Origin: Camarhynchus parvulus
Lineage: Eukaryota; Chordata; Aves; Passeriformes; Thraupidae
Assembly: GCF_901933205.1 (NCBI RefSeq)
Contig: NC_044574.1
Location: 6,780,733-6,844,732, forward strand
Length of the DNA: 64,000 nucleotides
Direction of reading: 5' to 3'
Both the position numbers and the translations under genes were made by a program. This document shows positions 29,956-41,610 of this stretch, piece after piece. The notes under the pieces were generated by a model that saw only the letters and a program-made list of their open reading frames with translations, made no database searches and had not been told where the DNA came from. How positions within the stretch are numbered: position 1 is the first letter of the stretch; each line of letters starts with the position of its first letter.

Positions 29956-31868
29956 GCTTTGGCTACTCTTTTCTTTGCACACCCTGAGCTTCATTAAAAG
30001 GTCATTTATTTCACTAGTTTATGCATCAAGCTAATTATATCCTGTGCACAGCATGCTCGGACTGGGCAAGCCAAAAGGGACAGCTATGACTGGATTCATT
30101 AGAAACAGTTTTTCATTTTATAGTACTATAAAATATAATGATACAGTTCAGTCCCAAACTTGCAGTAACCAAATTTGTATGGCACAAACTCCATTCCTCC
30201 TAATTTGGGCTTCCTAGTTGAAGTTTCAAATACTATTCATTGCTGTATTTTCTCTGTCTCTGGTCACTGCCTCATTGAAAGGTGTCAGGAATGATTTAAC
30301 CAGTAAAATTAAATTGTTGTTTTTCTATCAAGAGTAATGCCTAGGGTTGGCCAAAATGGCATAAAAGATTCAGCAACACATTGATTTAAAAATAACATTT
30401 AATTCCAACATAATGTGGCTCCAAGGCCCCTTTTAGTGAGATACTTTAAAAACATAAATATAGGCAGTACTGGCCTCGAAAGAATTTATATGCTGGAGGC
30501 TCTGATCCCACCAATATAAATCTGTGTCTAGATGGAGGATTCTATCTGGTGGAAAGTTCAGTACTGCTAATGGTTATTGAGCCAGAAATTACCCCATTTA
30601 AATCTCAGCTCCCCAGCTGAGCTTGCAAGGCTGAAACTCCCCAACAACACAGAGAAGGAAAAAAAAACAGAGAGAAGAAAGCTGCTCCTGAACCAGATAC
30701 CAACAATGACACTTTTATAGCCATTTACTTCTAATTGCAGCTGTGCCATAAATAACACAAGATAGCCCTTTTAAAATTGTTTAGAATCTGGAAGCCTAAC
30801 TAATCATTTCCAAGTAACAGAACTTTCACTTCTAACAGGATGGAAGAATATGAGAATTTGGAGCATGACTGAGAAATGTCATCCCACAGATCTGTAGCCT
30901 GGCAGTTTTCCAAGACCGCCCTTCCCTGGTGCATTTATGTGCTGTACCCCACAGATATCACCAGATAGAAGATTTTTTGGGGCAGATTTTGCCTAAAGCA
31001 AGGCTGTTTGGTAGACCCTGCCCCTCAATGTTTGGTTTGAGCTGATCATGTGAAAGCGGGAACAGCCTCTGCTATGCTGGGTCACATACACACAAAATGT
31101 CCTGAAGTCATCAGAGCCAATATATGGGAGATTTACCCCCTAAAAAACACAGACTTCTCCATATTTGACTATAAGTGCTTGGATCTTCATGACAGAAGGT
31201 TTATTCTGGCTGGACCAGGGTCCCCTAAGTTCCCAGCCATGAAACTACCCAATGGCAAGACCACAACTAAAGTGTCCCAGAGGAAATATAGATGTACAGG
31301 GTATCTGACGGACACAAAATTAAACCTCAGTCTTGTTTCAGAAGGACCAAGGAGAAATATGCTGGAAATAAAAATGTTTTGTTAACTTGTTCCACAGCTG
31401 GATTTAACAACAATATTTTAAAACGGGGTTTGGAAGCAGATTTGAGCTGAGTATGTATGAGCAGAACACCAAGAGATTTCATTTTAAATTCCAGACATTG
31501 GGATTTAAGTCAAAAAGTGTTCACGGCATCTTTCCTCTTTGCTTTCTACCAGTTCTCTGACAGAAAGTATTTCTCCTTCTGGGAGGGCCTAGCAGCACAA
31601 TTGCCTTCTTTCCCAAATGTTTGTTGGAATGACCTCCCATTTCAGAAACCAAAGGAGAAAAAGAAAAATCATTAAAATTTCTCATTAATCAATATTAACT
31701 TTGATGTTAGCCTCCCCTATGAGCAGAAGCCTTTCTCGCAAAGGAGGAGCATTCTTAGCCTGTGATAAGAAAACAAGTTATTTAATCAATATATTTTCCA
31801 GCATACGTGTTCTTTGGCAGGGGCTTTGAGTTGCCTCTTCTGAGTGTGTGAGTGTCTCTGTTCAGAGA

Positions 31869-31883
31869 TGTGTGTGTGTGTGT
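31869..31883. repeat. (TG)n microsatellite
   Basis: About seven TG units in a row, preceded by 'cagaga'. Short. Confidence 0.8.
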
Positions 31884-33689
31884 AAGCTTTCCTGCCTCAG
31901 AAAACAGAGCTGTTGGACATGGATAGGAATGTGTCTGGCATCTTTAGAAGAAAAGACTCAGAAGGAAATCAGTATTTGAGTGAGTTTTGCAAGACATCCA
32001 GCTCTGACTGTTTTGCGGTTAGCTTTCCATTCCAAAATTGCTAATGGTGAGCTGTGCAGACCGTGTCTCTCACCAAAGAATTTTGGAATCATGAGAAAAC
32101 AATGAGTTGGCCGTTAGGAAAGATTAACCTCCCAATCTTAATCCTTCCAACTATCGCTTTACATAAAAAGGGCATTCATGTCTAAACCACTGCTAAAGAC
32201 TCTTGGATAAATTTCTCTCCTAATTCCCACTGAAACTGTCATTTCCACACCAAATATACAGTGATTTAATGTGAGCTGGCTACATTATTGTTGCAGTAGT
32301 GCTCAAATTGCCATCTAATATGGGAGTCTTGGTAATGGTACTACACCCTGCATTTACACAGAGAAAATTTACAAGCTGAACAGACAAGAGACACAAAGGA
32401 TTGCAGAGACAGGAAGTATTTTTATATTTTAGGCAATAAAGTCTCATACTAATAGGATGATTTGCTCATAAATACATAAAGAGTTTGAGAAGGAATGTGA
32501 AATAAACCCAACTGTGCTAAACCTGCATCATCCCTCCCTACTGCTTTATAAAGGACATTAGGGTTTAATTTATGGTGGAAAAGGCAGGCTGTCCCTTCTG
32601 ATTTCACTGATACATCCACAACCAGAACAAAATGTAACACTTCAGAATAACTAAAGAAATAGTTTCCCAGAATAAGTCTGCTGTCAGTCCCCTGTAACAG
32701 CAGCATTTGAGGCCTAGGAGCAAAAGGATGCTTAGTGCCTGTCACTTACTCAGGCATTTTAATTCTTGCTGCTTTCCTAAGCAGGACCTAGTCTGCTGAA
32801 TATATTCATAGTGCTCAGGATACTGGTTTTTAAAGTCAGAAATAAAGAATTTTATCAAGATAGGGTGGGGGTTTTGCCTTTTTTTTTTTAATCTACCTGT
32901 AACCTACCTGTAAATATGTGCCCAGTCTCTCTCAGTGCTACAGTGCCTGGCTGGGGACATAAAATTGGTGGTTGAGACCTTGACATCTTCTATCTATAGG
33001 GTTGTATGGCAAATCTGTGCACTTTAAGTTGTGAGAACTGTAGAGACAGCAGTTGGATTCTCATGGATTCTCATGGAATTGCAGCCTCTGTGCTCTGGTG
33101 GCTCCAGGTGACATGGAGAGAGCAGCCAGCTCTGCTCCTGCACTACCTGCACATCCATCCTGGGAAATGTGCCTGTTGAATGTAGCTTTCAATTAACATG
33201 TTTTGGATAGCAAAAAAAATTGAAAAAAGAATCCATCTTGTCCAAGCTTGGATTCTGACCCTGCTGTAAGGGCTTGGGAGGGGTCTGGTGATGCTGAGCC
33301 CAATAACACAGAGGGCTGACACTGACTGAATGGATATCACCATGGAAATGCAGACCTGTGTGATGGTGTGATAGGGCAGAGTGGAGGGATGTGTGCTGCA
33401 TTCCAGAGCCTCTGCAAAGGGAGATTTTTGGTGTTAAGGCTCAACAGCTGTAACTAATCCAGTTGCAGGTTTGCCTCTGGCACCAAGTGCTGCAGTTCTT
33501 TAGCCAGCACAAGTGGTCAGTGCTGTCCTTGACAAGAAAAACAAGCTCATAGCAAGAGGACTGACAACTTGCAAGTGTTATGGACAGAGAAGTTTTTGGC
33601 ACTCTAGAGCCTTTCTATTATTGCAGTGCACCAAATGAAAGCCTGCATAAAGAAAGGGAAGAAAGGACCATCTGGTTCTTAAAGGTCTT

Positions 33690-34202
33690 TTCCTCTGCTC
33701 AGCACTGGGGAGGTCACACATGGAAAACTGGGCCCAGTTCTGGGCTCCTCAGTGAAAGAGAGACATGGACATACTGGAGGTAATCAAACAAAGGGCAATG
33801 AAAAGCCTGGAGGGGCTGGAGCATCTCTCCTGAGGGAAGGCTGAGAGAGATGGGACTCTTCAGCCTAAAGAAGAGAAGGTTGGGAGTTCTTATCAATACA
33901 TCAATAAATAACTGAAGAGAGGGTGCAAAGACAGATGGGATTCTTTTGGTGGTAAAGAAGCGAGAGGCATCAGGCACAAACTGAAACACAGGAGGGTTCC
34001 TCTCAACATCAGGAGACACTTTTTTACTGTGAGGGTGACTGGCACATGTTGCCCAGGGACATTGTGGTGTCTCCAACCTTGGAGATACTCAAAAGTTGTC
34101 TGGACACAATCCTGATCAACCACCTCTAAGTGCTGCTTCTCAAGCAAGGAATTCAGACAAGATGATCTAGTGAGGTCCTTTCCACTCTCAATCAGTTTGT
34201 GA
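33690..34202 (+). mobile_element. CR1 LINE 3' part, plus orientation
   Basis: About 510 bases of a CR1 copy. Landmarks in order: 'actggggaggtcacacatgg', 'gggcccagttctgggctcct', 'agagagacatggacatactg', 'gaggggctggagcatctctc', 'gactcttcagcctaaagaag', 'gcacaaactgaaacacagga', 'tttttactgtgagggtgac', 'ttgcccagggacattgtggt' and 'gatgatctagtgaggtcctt'. The first part corresponds to the end of the CR1 reverse-transcriptase ORF, the rest to its 3' UTR. Multiple in-frame stops make it inactive. The terminal repeats are reduced to about one decayed unit. Confidence 0.95.
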
Positions 34203-36187
34203 CTGGCCAGCTAGAAGGCTTATGTGGCTTTACAGCTGCCAAAATGCTGAAAAAAATAATTTTAAAAAGTCACGCCTAGTACTGCTCCTGATCTTCTGGC
34301 TCAGACTGATGAGGAGTGTTTGAGCAGTGCCCTTCCTGGGTGCACAAGCAGTGTCTGTGATATAATGGGTGCTGTCAATGTGCTCTTCCTTTCTCAGGAG
34401 GTAAAGGAGAAACAGCCTTTTATATTTTCAGGATGTGCAAGGCCTCCCACTCCCCTCTTGCAGTAGAGGTACCTGCTCTGGGCTGCTGTGCTCACTGCAG
34501 AGTGTCTCCAGCTGCAGAAATATCTGTTGTGACAGTAGGACAAGGGACGTGTCAGGAGGCACAGGAGATAAATGGCACAGCAGCCATGCTAATGCCCTCC
34601 CTGATAATGCAGCTGGAGAGCTAAGAACCATTTACCTTGCTGCAGGATGAAACAAATCAAAGAAGGCAGCTTCTCTACACAGTGTACACTATTGTGTCAA
34701 CAAAAATTATCCAGATGGGAGTTTATTTTGCCACACGACTTCAAGGTTTTTTTAAATGAATTAGAAAATGGATTAATATCTTGACTGCTTTGTTGGACTT
34801 CTTATTGTATTTGGGTGCTGTGAGCAGCATTTCCTGGTCAAATGATTCTTAAGGTGGCTATTGTCTGTTGAAAGAATAGGAAGAAAAATTAAAAAAAAAA
34901 GTGGGTTTAATTTTCTGGAGTTATCACCACCATCTATGCCACAATTGCACCTGCAAGTCCCTTGCAGTGCAATGCTAACCCATCCAGGAGACCATCCTCA
35001 TTCCAAAGAGGGCAAAGGGTCCTTAAGTTGCTCCGGGAGAATGTGACTGCTCCAAAAGCAGAGGTGATGCCTATAACAGACCCAAAAATGGGTCCAGTAT
35101 TAGCTCAAAGCTTTAACACCTGTATTACACTTCAGGCTGAGGAGCTGTTAAATGTTATGGGTTTCATACACATAGATAGGGAGCTATATGCACACACAGA
35201 CTTTAAATATAGATGACCTCCATCCATGAGTGACTCCCATCCCATCTGCTGGCAGTGCCTGGGTGGGAGCACTATCATCCAAGCGAGATGACCTCAAGCC
35301 CACGAGCCCTGAATGACATGTCCCTTCAAAGCCCTGGTGAGGCTGAGGCTCCTGCCTAGAGCAGGGCATAAATGGTTTTCCTGAAAGCACTAAGGCTCCT
35401 TGTCTGCCAAAAGCCAGCTCCAAAAGCCTGGAGCTTTAGTTAACAGAGATAACCAAGTGCATAAAATTTCCTTATTTAGTTCAGTAGAGGATTTATTTTT
35501 AAGCTCTGAAGAACTACCCAGCCAGTGGAGATTTATCAGTTGTCTGGTCAGTCCTCTGGGCAAAGGCAGGGCTACTGATTCCCTCCAGCAGTTCCCACAT
35601 CAAACCCAGCAACAATAGACAAGGAAGTGTCAGTTATTAAATGGGCTGAAAACACTTTCCATTGTTAAGTAAAGGATTTCCTTATGATTTCCCATGCCAA
35701 ATAATAAATTCTAAGTTTTACAGTGTGTGCCATGACAGACCAGTACTACTGTGAAGAAGATAAACATTAAAACCAAATGACATCTTCACCATTTTTTGTC
35801 AAAGCTGGCTCAGGACGATCCCCAGTAGGTGCAAGGCTGAGTTTAACTCTTGTTTTTTTCCCTTCCTCTTCCACTCTCAGCTGGAAGAGATGAAAGGGAA
35901 ATACACTTTTTTAAGGGAGAGCTTTGCTCTCACAAAAGGAGGGCTTGTCCTCCAGCCATTGGAGTTGTGGAACAGCCTGGTGGGATCTTGCTGTGATCTT
36001 TTCCATTTCCCTGGAAGCAAGAAATGCAAACTTGTTCATTGCTTCATAAATACAGTAAGTGTTACAGTGAGGGTTTTTTTAAGGGATTTTTTTTTCTTCC
36101 ATTTTTATCCTCCAGTAACCAGAAATTGCAAATGCTCAGGAAAAGAAGAAGGATTGTAGGGGAGCCCAATTCCCTTGGGCAAGCTGT
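34203..36187. other. Unique DNA, no gene seen
   Basis: No recognisable gene or element. It holds T- and A-rich runs near 34890 and 36075-36100. Confidence 0.5.
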
Positions 36188-36201
36188 TGTACACGTGTAC
36201 A
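36188..36201. promoter_or_regulatory. 14-bp perfect palindrome with CACGTG E-box
   Basis: TGTACACGTGTACA is its own reverse complement. Its centre, CACGTG, is the canonical E-box bound by bHLH factors such as MYC/MAX, USF and CLOCK/BMAL1. Whether this copy is functional cannot be told from sequence alone. Confidence 0.35.
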
Positions 36202-36445
36202 GGAAATTGAATGCAGAAATTATTGCATGCAAGGCTGTTAAAGAAGTGTTGGGGTTATAAAACAGATCTTTCAGCTGCCACCCATTGTGGACATTCCAAT
36301 TGTAAAGGGTCAAGTTTTAATACAAATCTGCTGTCCCAAATTACATTTGTCCTTTTCCTTAAACTAGAAATCATCAAAGATTTACAGGAAGGTAATTTTA
36401 TTCCTTGTTACTTCAACTCATTTATCTTCTCTCTGAATTTAAAAA

Positions 36446-36535
36446 GGAGGAGAAGGAGAAGGAGAAGGAGAAGGAGAAGGAGAAGGAGAAGGAGAAGGAG
36501 AAGGAGAAGGAGAAGGAGAGGGAGAAGAAGGAGAA
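36446..36535. repeat. (GGAGAA)n microsatellite, pure purine tract
   Basis: About 90 bases of nearly perfect GGAGAA units, all purine on the plus strand. The open frames across it (runs of Arg, of Glu-Lys, or of Leu on the other strand) are translations of the repeat and not proteins. Long purine-pyrimidine mirror tracts like this can form triplex (H-) DNA and are usually highly polymorphic. Confidence 0.97.
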
Positions 36536-36711
36536 ACCCATTGGTTTGGTAGAATTTATTAGGATGCAGTGTTATGATGGCTTCTTTTCTTGGTCTGCTG
36601 AAATATCCATGAAAACTCTGAGGGTCTTTTCCAACATACCTTAGCTCTCTTGAAATAGTAAGTGTGGTGCTGCATAAATGGAACACAAAATCTTATTGTG
36701 CTTGATGTGAC

Positions 36712-36768
36712 TAATTTATTACATACATTCTAATTTATTACATACATTCTAATTTATTACATACATTC
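36712..36768. repeat. Three exact 19-bp tandem copies
   Basis: The unit TAATTTATTACATACATTC is repeated three times with no mismatch (36712-36730, 36731-36749, 36750-36768). The perfect identity points to recent expansion or copy-number variation. Confidence 0.97.
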
Positions 36769-38059
36769 TGTTATCCTGATCTGATATTCCACCCTTTGCC
36801 AGGTGAGATCATAGCACATACTGGAAGTGAGATGACTTGTTTCTAAATAATTGTGACAATGAAGAGTTTGATATTCAGATCCTCAGTTACTATCAGGAAT
36901 TTTGATTACGCTTCCCTTTTTCTGCCTCTACTTTTCTTCCTGTTTTCAAGGCAACAGATGAAAAGATTTCTCAAGGCCGTGTGCAGAATTAAATTTGAGA
37001 TTATGGTGCAAGGAGGTACAGCACCAGTTAATTTAATTATTTTTGAAAGAAGTAAAAGGCAAACAAGCTTACAGTCCCATCACTGAAATCATATTCCAGA
37101 GGCATGCTACTTCATGCTATTATTTTTTCTGAAGTTCATCTGAATTTTGTTATCAGGAAATCAAAAGCTGGTCTTCCAAACTTAACATAAATTCTCATCT
37201 AAATCCTTTTTTTACTTGAAGCCAGACAAAAAATATATTTTTAAACACTGCTGCTCAATTTACACCCTGGCTATTAATGTTTCATCTGACTGTTCTGGTC
37301 CTATTTATTATTCCTTCAGACTCTATAAATGCACAGGACAAATCCCCCAAGTTTTGCTTTTCAGGCTGCAAATTCAATTTTGGTGACTCTACATGAACTT
37401 TGAAGCTTTGGTTGGAGCCAGTCACTAGGAACTGCAGCTCCTACTTTGTAGAGGCTTAGTCTTGATTTTGCAAAGAGCTTTTGTGTAATCAGTCAATTAC
37501 AGATGTGACCAGTGATCCATATCAGCAACTGATAGGGAGTGCAGGATTGGTACGCTTGGAATCCAGGTTTCAGCCTTTCTGGTGTGGTAGTGAATTCTCA
37601 AACAGCACCAATATTCAAGGCATTACATTGATTTCTTCAGTTCCTTGACTACAAACCCCTACAGTCAACTCTGTATTAATTATAGAAATTCTGGACATTG
37701 TTTCTTTCAATATTTCCATCTATGCTTGCGCTATTAGGAAATCCTTCCCCAACGGTTTTCTGTAACATCATCTGGAAGTGTAAATAAATGCAGTGATACA
37801 ATTACAATCAGTTAATAATAACCAAATCCTGCCACTACAGCTCCAAGTGTATTTGTTTAAACTCTGAAACAGTGTAGTTAGATTGTTTTACCTCTTTGTA
37901 GAAACCTAACTTTAAAAGAATATTAAGCCAGAGGAAATTTTAATATTAAACCCAGAGAAAGTGGGTGCTTATTTAAAGGCCACATATTTAACAAGACACT
38001 TTAATAGCTGCTGTTCTGTAAGAAAGAATAATTGGGGAAAAAACTTCAGAGCTTAGCAT
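36769..38059. other. Unique AT-rich DNA
   Basis: No gene or recognised repeat. The AT-rich unique sequence leads into the candidate element to its right. Confidence 0.5.
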
Positions 38060-38335
38060 TATTTTATAGTTTCCCCTTTCACGACCCCCTTAGATCACAT
38101 TTGCTGATATCTCTGTTGTTATAAAATGCTCACATGATTACTGACAATAGATGTCGAATGCAAATGTGTTCTCCACTACTTAGAATGGCATGAATGTCTT
38201 TATTTGCTGTGCATAGTGCCTGCCACTGCCTTTAAATACTCAAATGTGCTGTAAGTCACTTGCAGTCAGTTTGACTTAATTATTGCTAATTCATTTCTGA
38301 GTGTAGTTTTGTGTACTTAATAATGGAGGAGCCAC
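38060..38335. promoter_or_regulatory. Candidate conserved non-coding element with octamer and SOX-like sites
   Basis: Non-repetitive AT-rich DNA. It contains a perfect POU octamer (ATGCAAAT, 38158-38165), a SOX-like ACAATAG (38144-38150) eight bases upstream, and TAATTATTGCTAATTC to the right. The composition resembles vertebrate developmental enhancers. Conservation itself cannot be seen in a single sequence, so this is inference. Confidence 0.25.
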
Positions 38336-40499
38336 CAGAGCATGAGCAGTTGTGAGCATGTCACGAGAAGCCATGTCCCGAGCTGAAGCAGCTTCCACCT
38401 TGGATTAATCCCTGAGAGTAAGAACTGGAAGGAGAGCAGCATGGGCACACAGCAGCTGGCCTTGTTTGCTCTGAGATTCAGAGATTGCTTGTGAATTCAG
38501 GGATTTGCTCACAGACATCAGATCTCAGGCACAGGGATGCTCCTAGGGGATGCCTGACTGCTTCCCACAGGGACCTGAGGGGTAAGGGGGCAGTGCAGGG
38601 ACAGATGAACTGGGATGTTTCCTGTCCAGGCATTGCAGAAGCAAATCCTTCATGGAAGAGGCTGTCCACAAGGAAAATGGCACCAGGAGGAGCAAGGAGG
38701 GGGATGGACCTGAAACTGAAATGTTCAGGAGAGAGAACATCTGGAGATGTTTGGAGAAACTGAGTGGATGCAGAAGAAACTGTTTGGTAGTTAGAGAAGG
38801 GAAAATCCTGGGGCTCTGCCACTGGCATTATTTCTGCCATTTCAGTTGACTACATCAACTGCTCTTCAAGAAGGAAATGAGTTCTCAGGTTTTCCCCTGA
38901 GGACCATTTCCTGTGGTCTCATCCAGGTCCCCAATCCAGTGCCAGACAGCAACCATCAGGGCTGGCTTCTCAGCACCCTCCTTACCACAAAGGTGTCTCT
39001 GGGAGGGATGTACCCCTGCCTTCAGTGCCTTCCTTCTCTTCCCCATGGCAATATGCGGTGTTGAACAAGTTCTGCATCACCTTATGGGGCATCTGTGTGC
39101 CAGGTCTGCTCTAACTTCTGATAACCAGTGTCACATCAGCCTGCCTCACTGCCTCTGCACCACAGCTGGCTGCTGCACAGCTGCCCTGGGGCACTTTAAA
39201 CACTTTGGCATTTCAAGGGACAATTTAAGTACCTGAACCCAAAATGAAGGTAGGTCAAGCAACTGGACTCTCAGCATGGGAGAATGGCATTCAGGCCACA
39301 CACAGGTCCATGAGACCCACTTTATCTGGGTGTGGAGCTCATCCTTTATGTGGGTGTGGAGTTCATTCTTTCTCCAGACCATGGGTACCTAGTGCAGGAG
39401 CCAAGTACCTTCTGGAGTCTATCAGGATGGGGTTCCCCACTGTTTCTCCAAAGACTGGAAAGAGAGAGAGAGAGAGAAAAAAAAAAGACTCTTTCAAAGC
39501 ATGGCTGCAGAAGAGAAGGGCCTTGGTTTTCCATTTTCTCTTTTCTAAAAATATGACAGAAAACAACCTGTTGGTGAGGACCAGAAGTAACACTTTTACC
39601 CATAGGATCTTCTTGATGCTGTTTGTTTATCCATCTCCATGGACCTGACTTGGCTTTGGTAGGAAGGGTGTGGGCATGCAAGGACACCTGTCCTGGGCTC
39701 ACATCCATCATCTCCTGCTCTCCTGGGGCATAATGGATCCAGATTATTTGAACCCCGTGGCTCAACTGGAGCTTAAACAGAAAAATGGCACCCTCCTGTG
39801 GCAACGGTTAAAAAAAAAAAATAAATAGCTGTGACTAAATTCAGAGCAGGGTCTAATCCTATCAGCATGTGTTACCCCCGTGTACACCCACCAAAGGCAG
39901 CTTCACGAGCGATGAAGGTGCCCCTCTGCTTGTACAAAAACATTGGGATTTGAGTTCTGGGGCAATGCAGGGAATGCACCAGAGCAGAGCCAAGGCAAAA
40001 AGCCTCCAAGGTCAGGCAGGGAGTCCTGCAGTGAGCTTGGAGGCAACTGTTCAGCAGCACGGAGCCACTCTGGATCCCAAAGTCCACATCCGGACAGCTT
40101 CAGAGCCTACATCCTTTTTTTGGACTTGGCTCTTTGTCAAAACCATAGGGTACAGTGCCTGCATGGACTTCAAAGGGAGGACACCAAATGTGATTTGGCC
40201 CAGGCAGTTACGACCATTTATTGCCAGCATCTTTCTCAGATACTGCTGCCAAGGGTTAAAATGTTTACATGCCCCCTGATTTTAAATGGACTGGGTAGCA
40301 TGTCAAATGCCAAAGAGAGGGACAGCTGGAGTATCTAAACCAAGAGCTTTGATCTTGGTATCTGTAAAAAAGAGGTCATTTAGTCTCCCCAGGAAGCACA
40401 GACATTTAGAAGGTCCCCGTACAACTCATGCAAGTATTTTATTAACAACAATTTCTGTTCACATTTAGGTAGGTGGTATTACTACTTACTTAAATTCTT
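38336..40499. other. Unique DNA, no gene seen
   Basis: GC rises here. Overlapping frames lie on both strands and none is recognised. Simple tracts lie at 39461-39488 ((GA)n followed by poly-A) and 39810-39821 (A run before TAAATAG). The A run is not preceded by an identifiable retrogene. Confidence 0.45.
39461..39488. repeat. (GA)n plus A-run
   Basis: About eight GA units followed directly by around ten A. A simple purine tract. Confidence 0.85.
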
Positions 40500-40600
40500 C
40501 TTATATATACATGTATATGCATATATATGTATGAATATCTGCATTTTTTTGTGTGTGTATGCATATATGTACACACAGATATCTCATATACACGAATCTG
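40500..40600. repeat. Alternating purine-pyrimidine (TA/TG/CA) tract
   Basis: About 100 bases rich in alternating TA, GT and CA dinucleotides, with several small palindromes such as TATATGCATATATA-like units. It is a degenerate dinucleotide repeat with potential for non-B structure. Confidence 0.6.
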
Positions 40601-40919
40601 TGTGCTTGTGTGGTTATCTGTGTGCTTTCTAATGTCCAGTATCTCTATGCAGATGTACTGCTCTGTCTAATGTACTTGCAAACAAACTACAGTGATTGAA
40701 GCATTATATTTTATCTCTAAGTCAGTGTTTGCAAAAGTAACCTGAAAAATTTGTCTGTATGAGATTCTTTGAGTAAATCTGCAATTGTAATAATAGAGTG
40801 TGGTGTTTTCAAGACGATGCAGGCATGAAACACAGACTTCATTGTGCTGTAATCAGGTCTGACATTGATTCAGAAGAGAAGAATTCTAAAATACAGTATT
40901 TCACAGGGGAAATATTTTT

Positions 40920-41610
40920 ATTCTTTAGTGGAGGATTTGGTGGTTAGTTCACAATGCAATTAAAATAGCCACCAGATGTTTATGACTTCAGGCAGCAGTT
41001 AACTTTAGTGTCTCTGATTGCTGTCCTTCACTTCTTTGTCAGAATAAATAAGTATTTTTCTGCGCTGGAGGAAAAAATCCTTAATTTTTAAACATACAGC
41101 AGGGGGGTGGGTATATATTTCCATTTGGCAGAGCTCATGTTGTTCTGTGACAGACTTCTAAGAAATTATAATCTTGAAGTTAAAATAACATCTCTCTCCA
41201 GGATGAAATAAACATATTTACTCAAATGAGAGATGAAATGTACAGTAACATCATTAAACTGAAGTGATTTGTGAGAAGCAGCATTGTAAGAGGCTGTGGC
41301 TTTTCCAGAGCATATAATAAATAGAAAGATACTTTTTTTCCCCATTGAATAATAGTATTATTAGTATGCAATTTTTTAAAAAGACACATTTAAAGAGAGC
41401 CTGCTGGGCTCCTATTCTGGCAATTTTTTAGAGTCTGTTATTCTTATTTGTTCCAGGGCTATTAATTTTGAGGCCACATTATATTCAAATTATATTTGAT
41501 TACCAGGCTCAGTAAGAGATCACAGTTTGTGTTCCATCACCCAAAGGAAAGTTAATAAATTAAGCAGCACACTAACATTTTAAGAAATAAATTATTGAAG
41601 TTCTGCAAAG
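40920..41610. promoter_or_regulatory. Candidate conserved non-coding cluster
   Basis: Roughly 700 bases of non-repetitive AT-rich sequence with many TAAT cores, TATTAATTTT- and AAATTA-type motifs and no open frame of note. No transposon signature is present. The texture resembles deeply conserved enhancers in vertebrate gene deserts, but this is a judgement from composition only. Confidence 0.2.

Larger units (their letters stand above)
24829..33689. other. Unique DNA, no gene seen
   Basis: Nearly 9 kb of unique sequence with two simple repeats (29923-29955 and 31869-31883). The reading frames, including 166 residues on the minus strand at 27028-27528 and 131 at 29480-29875, carry no domain I recognise. 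Confidence 0.5.

Noticed and set aside
36612..36642. 'gagggtcttttccaacata' as a CR1 tail
   Set aside because: It resembles the CR1 3' phrase for only about 20 bases, and the terminal 8-mers and body are absent.
36211..36686. Arg-rich, Glu-Lys-rich and poly-Leu frames
   Set aside because: They are the three readings of the GGAGAA microsatellite, not proteins.
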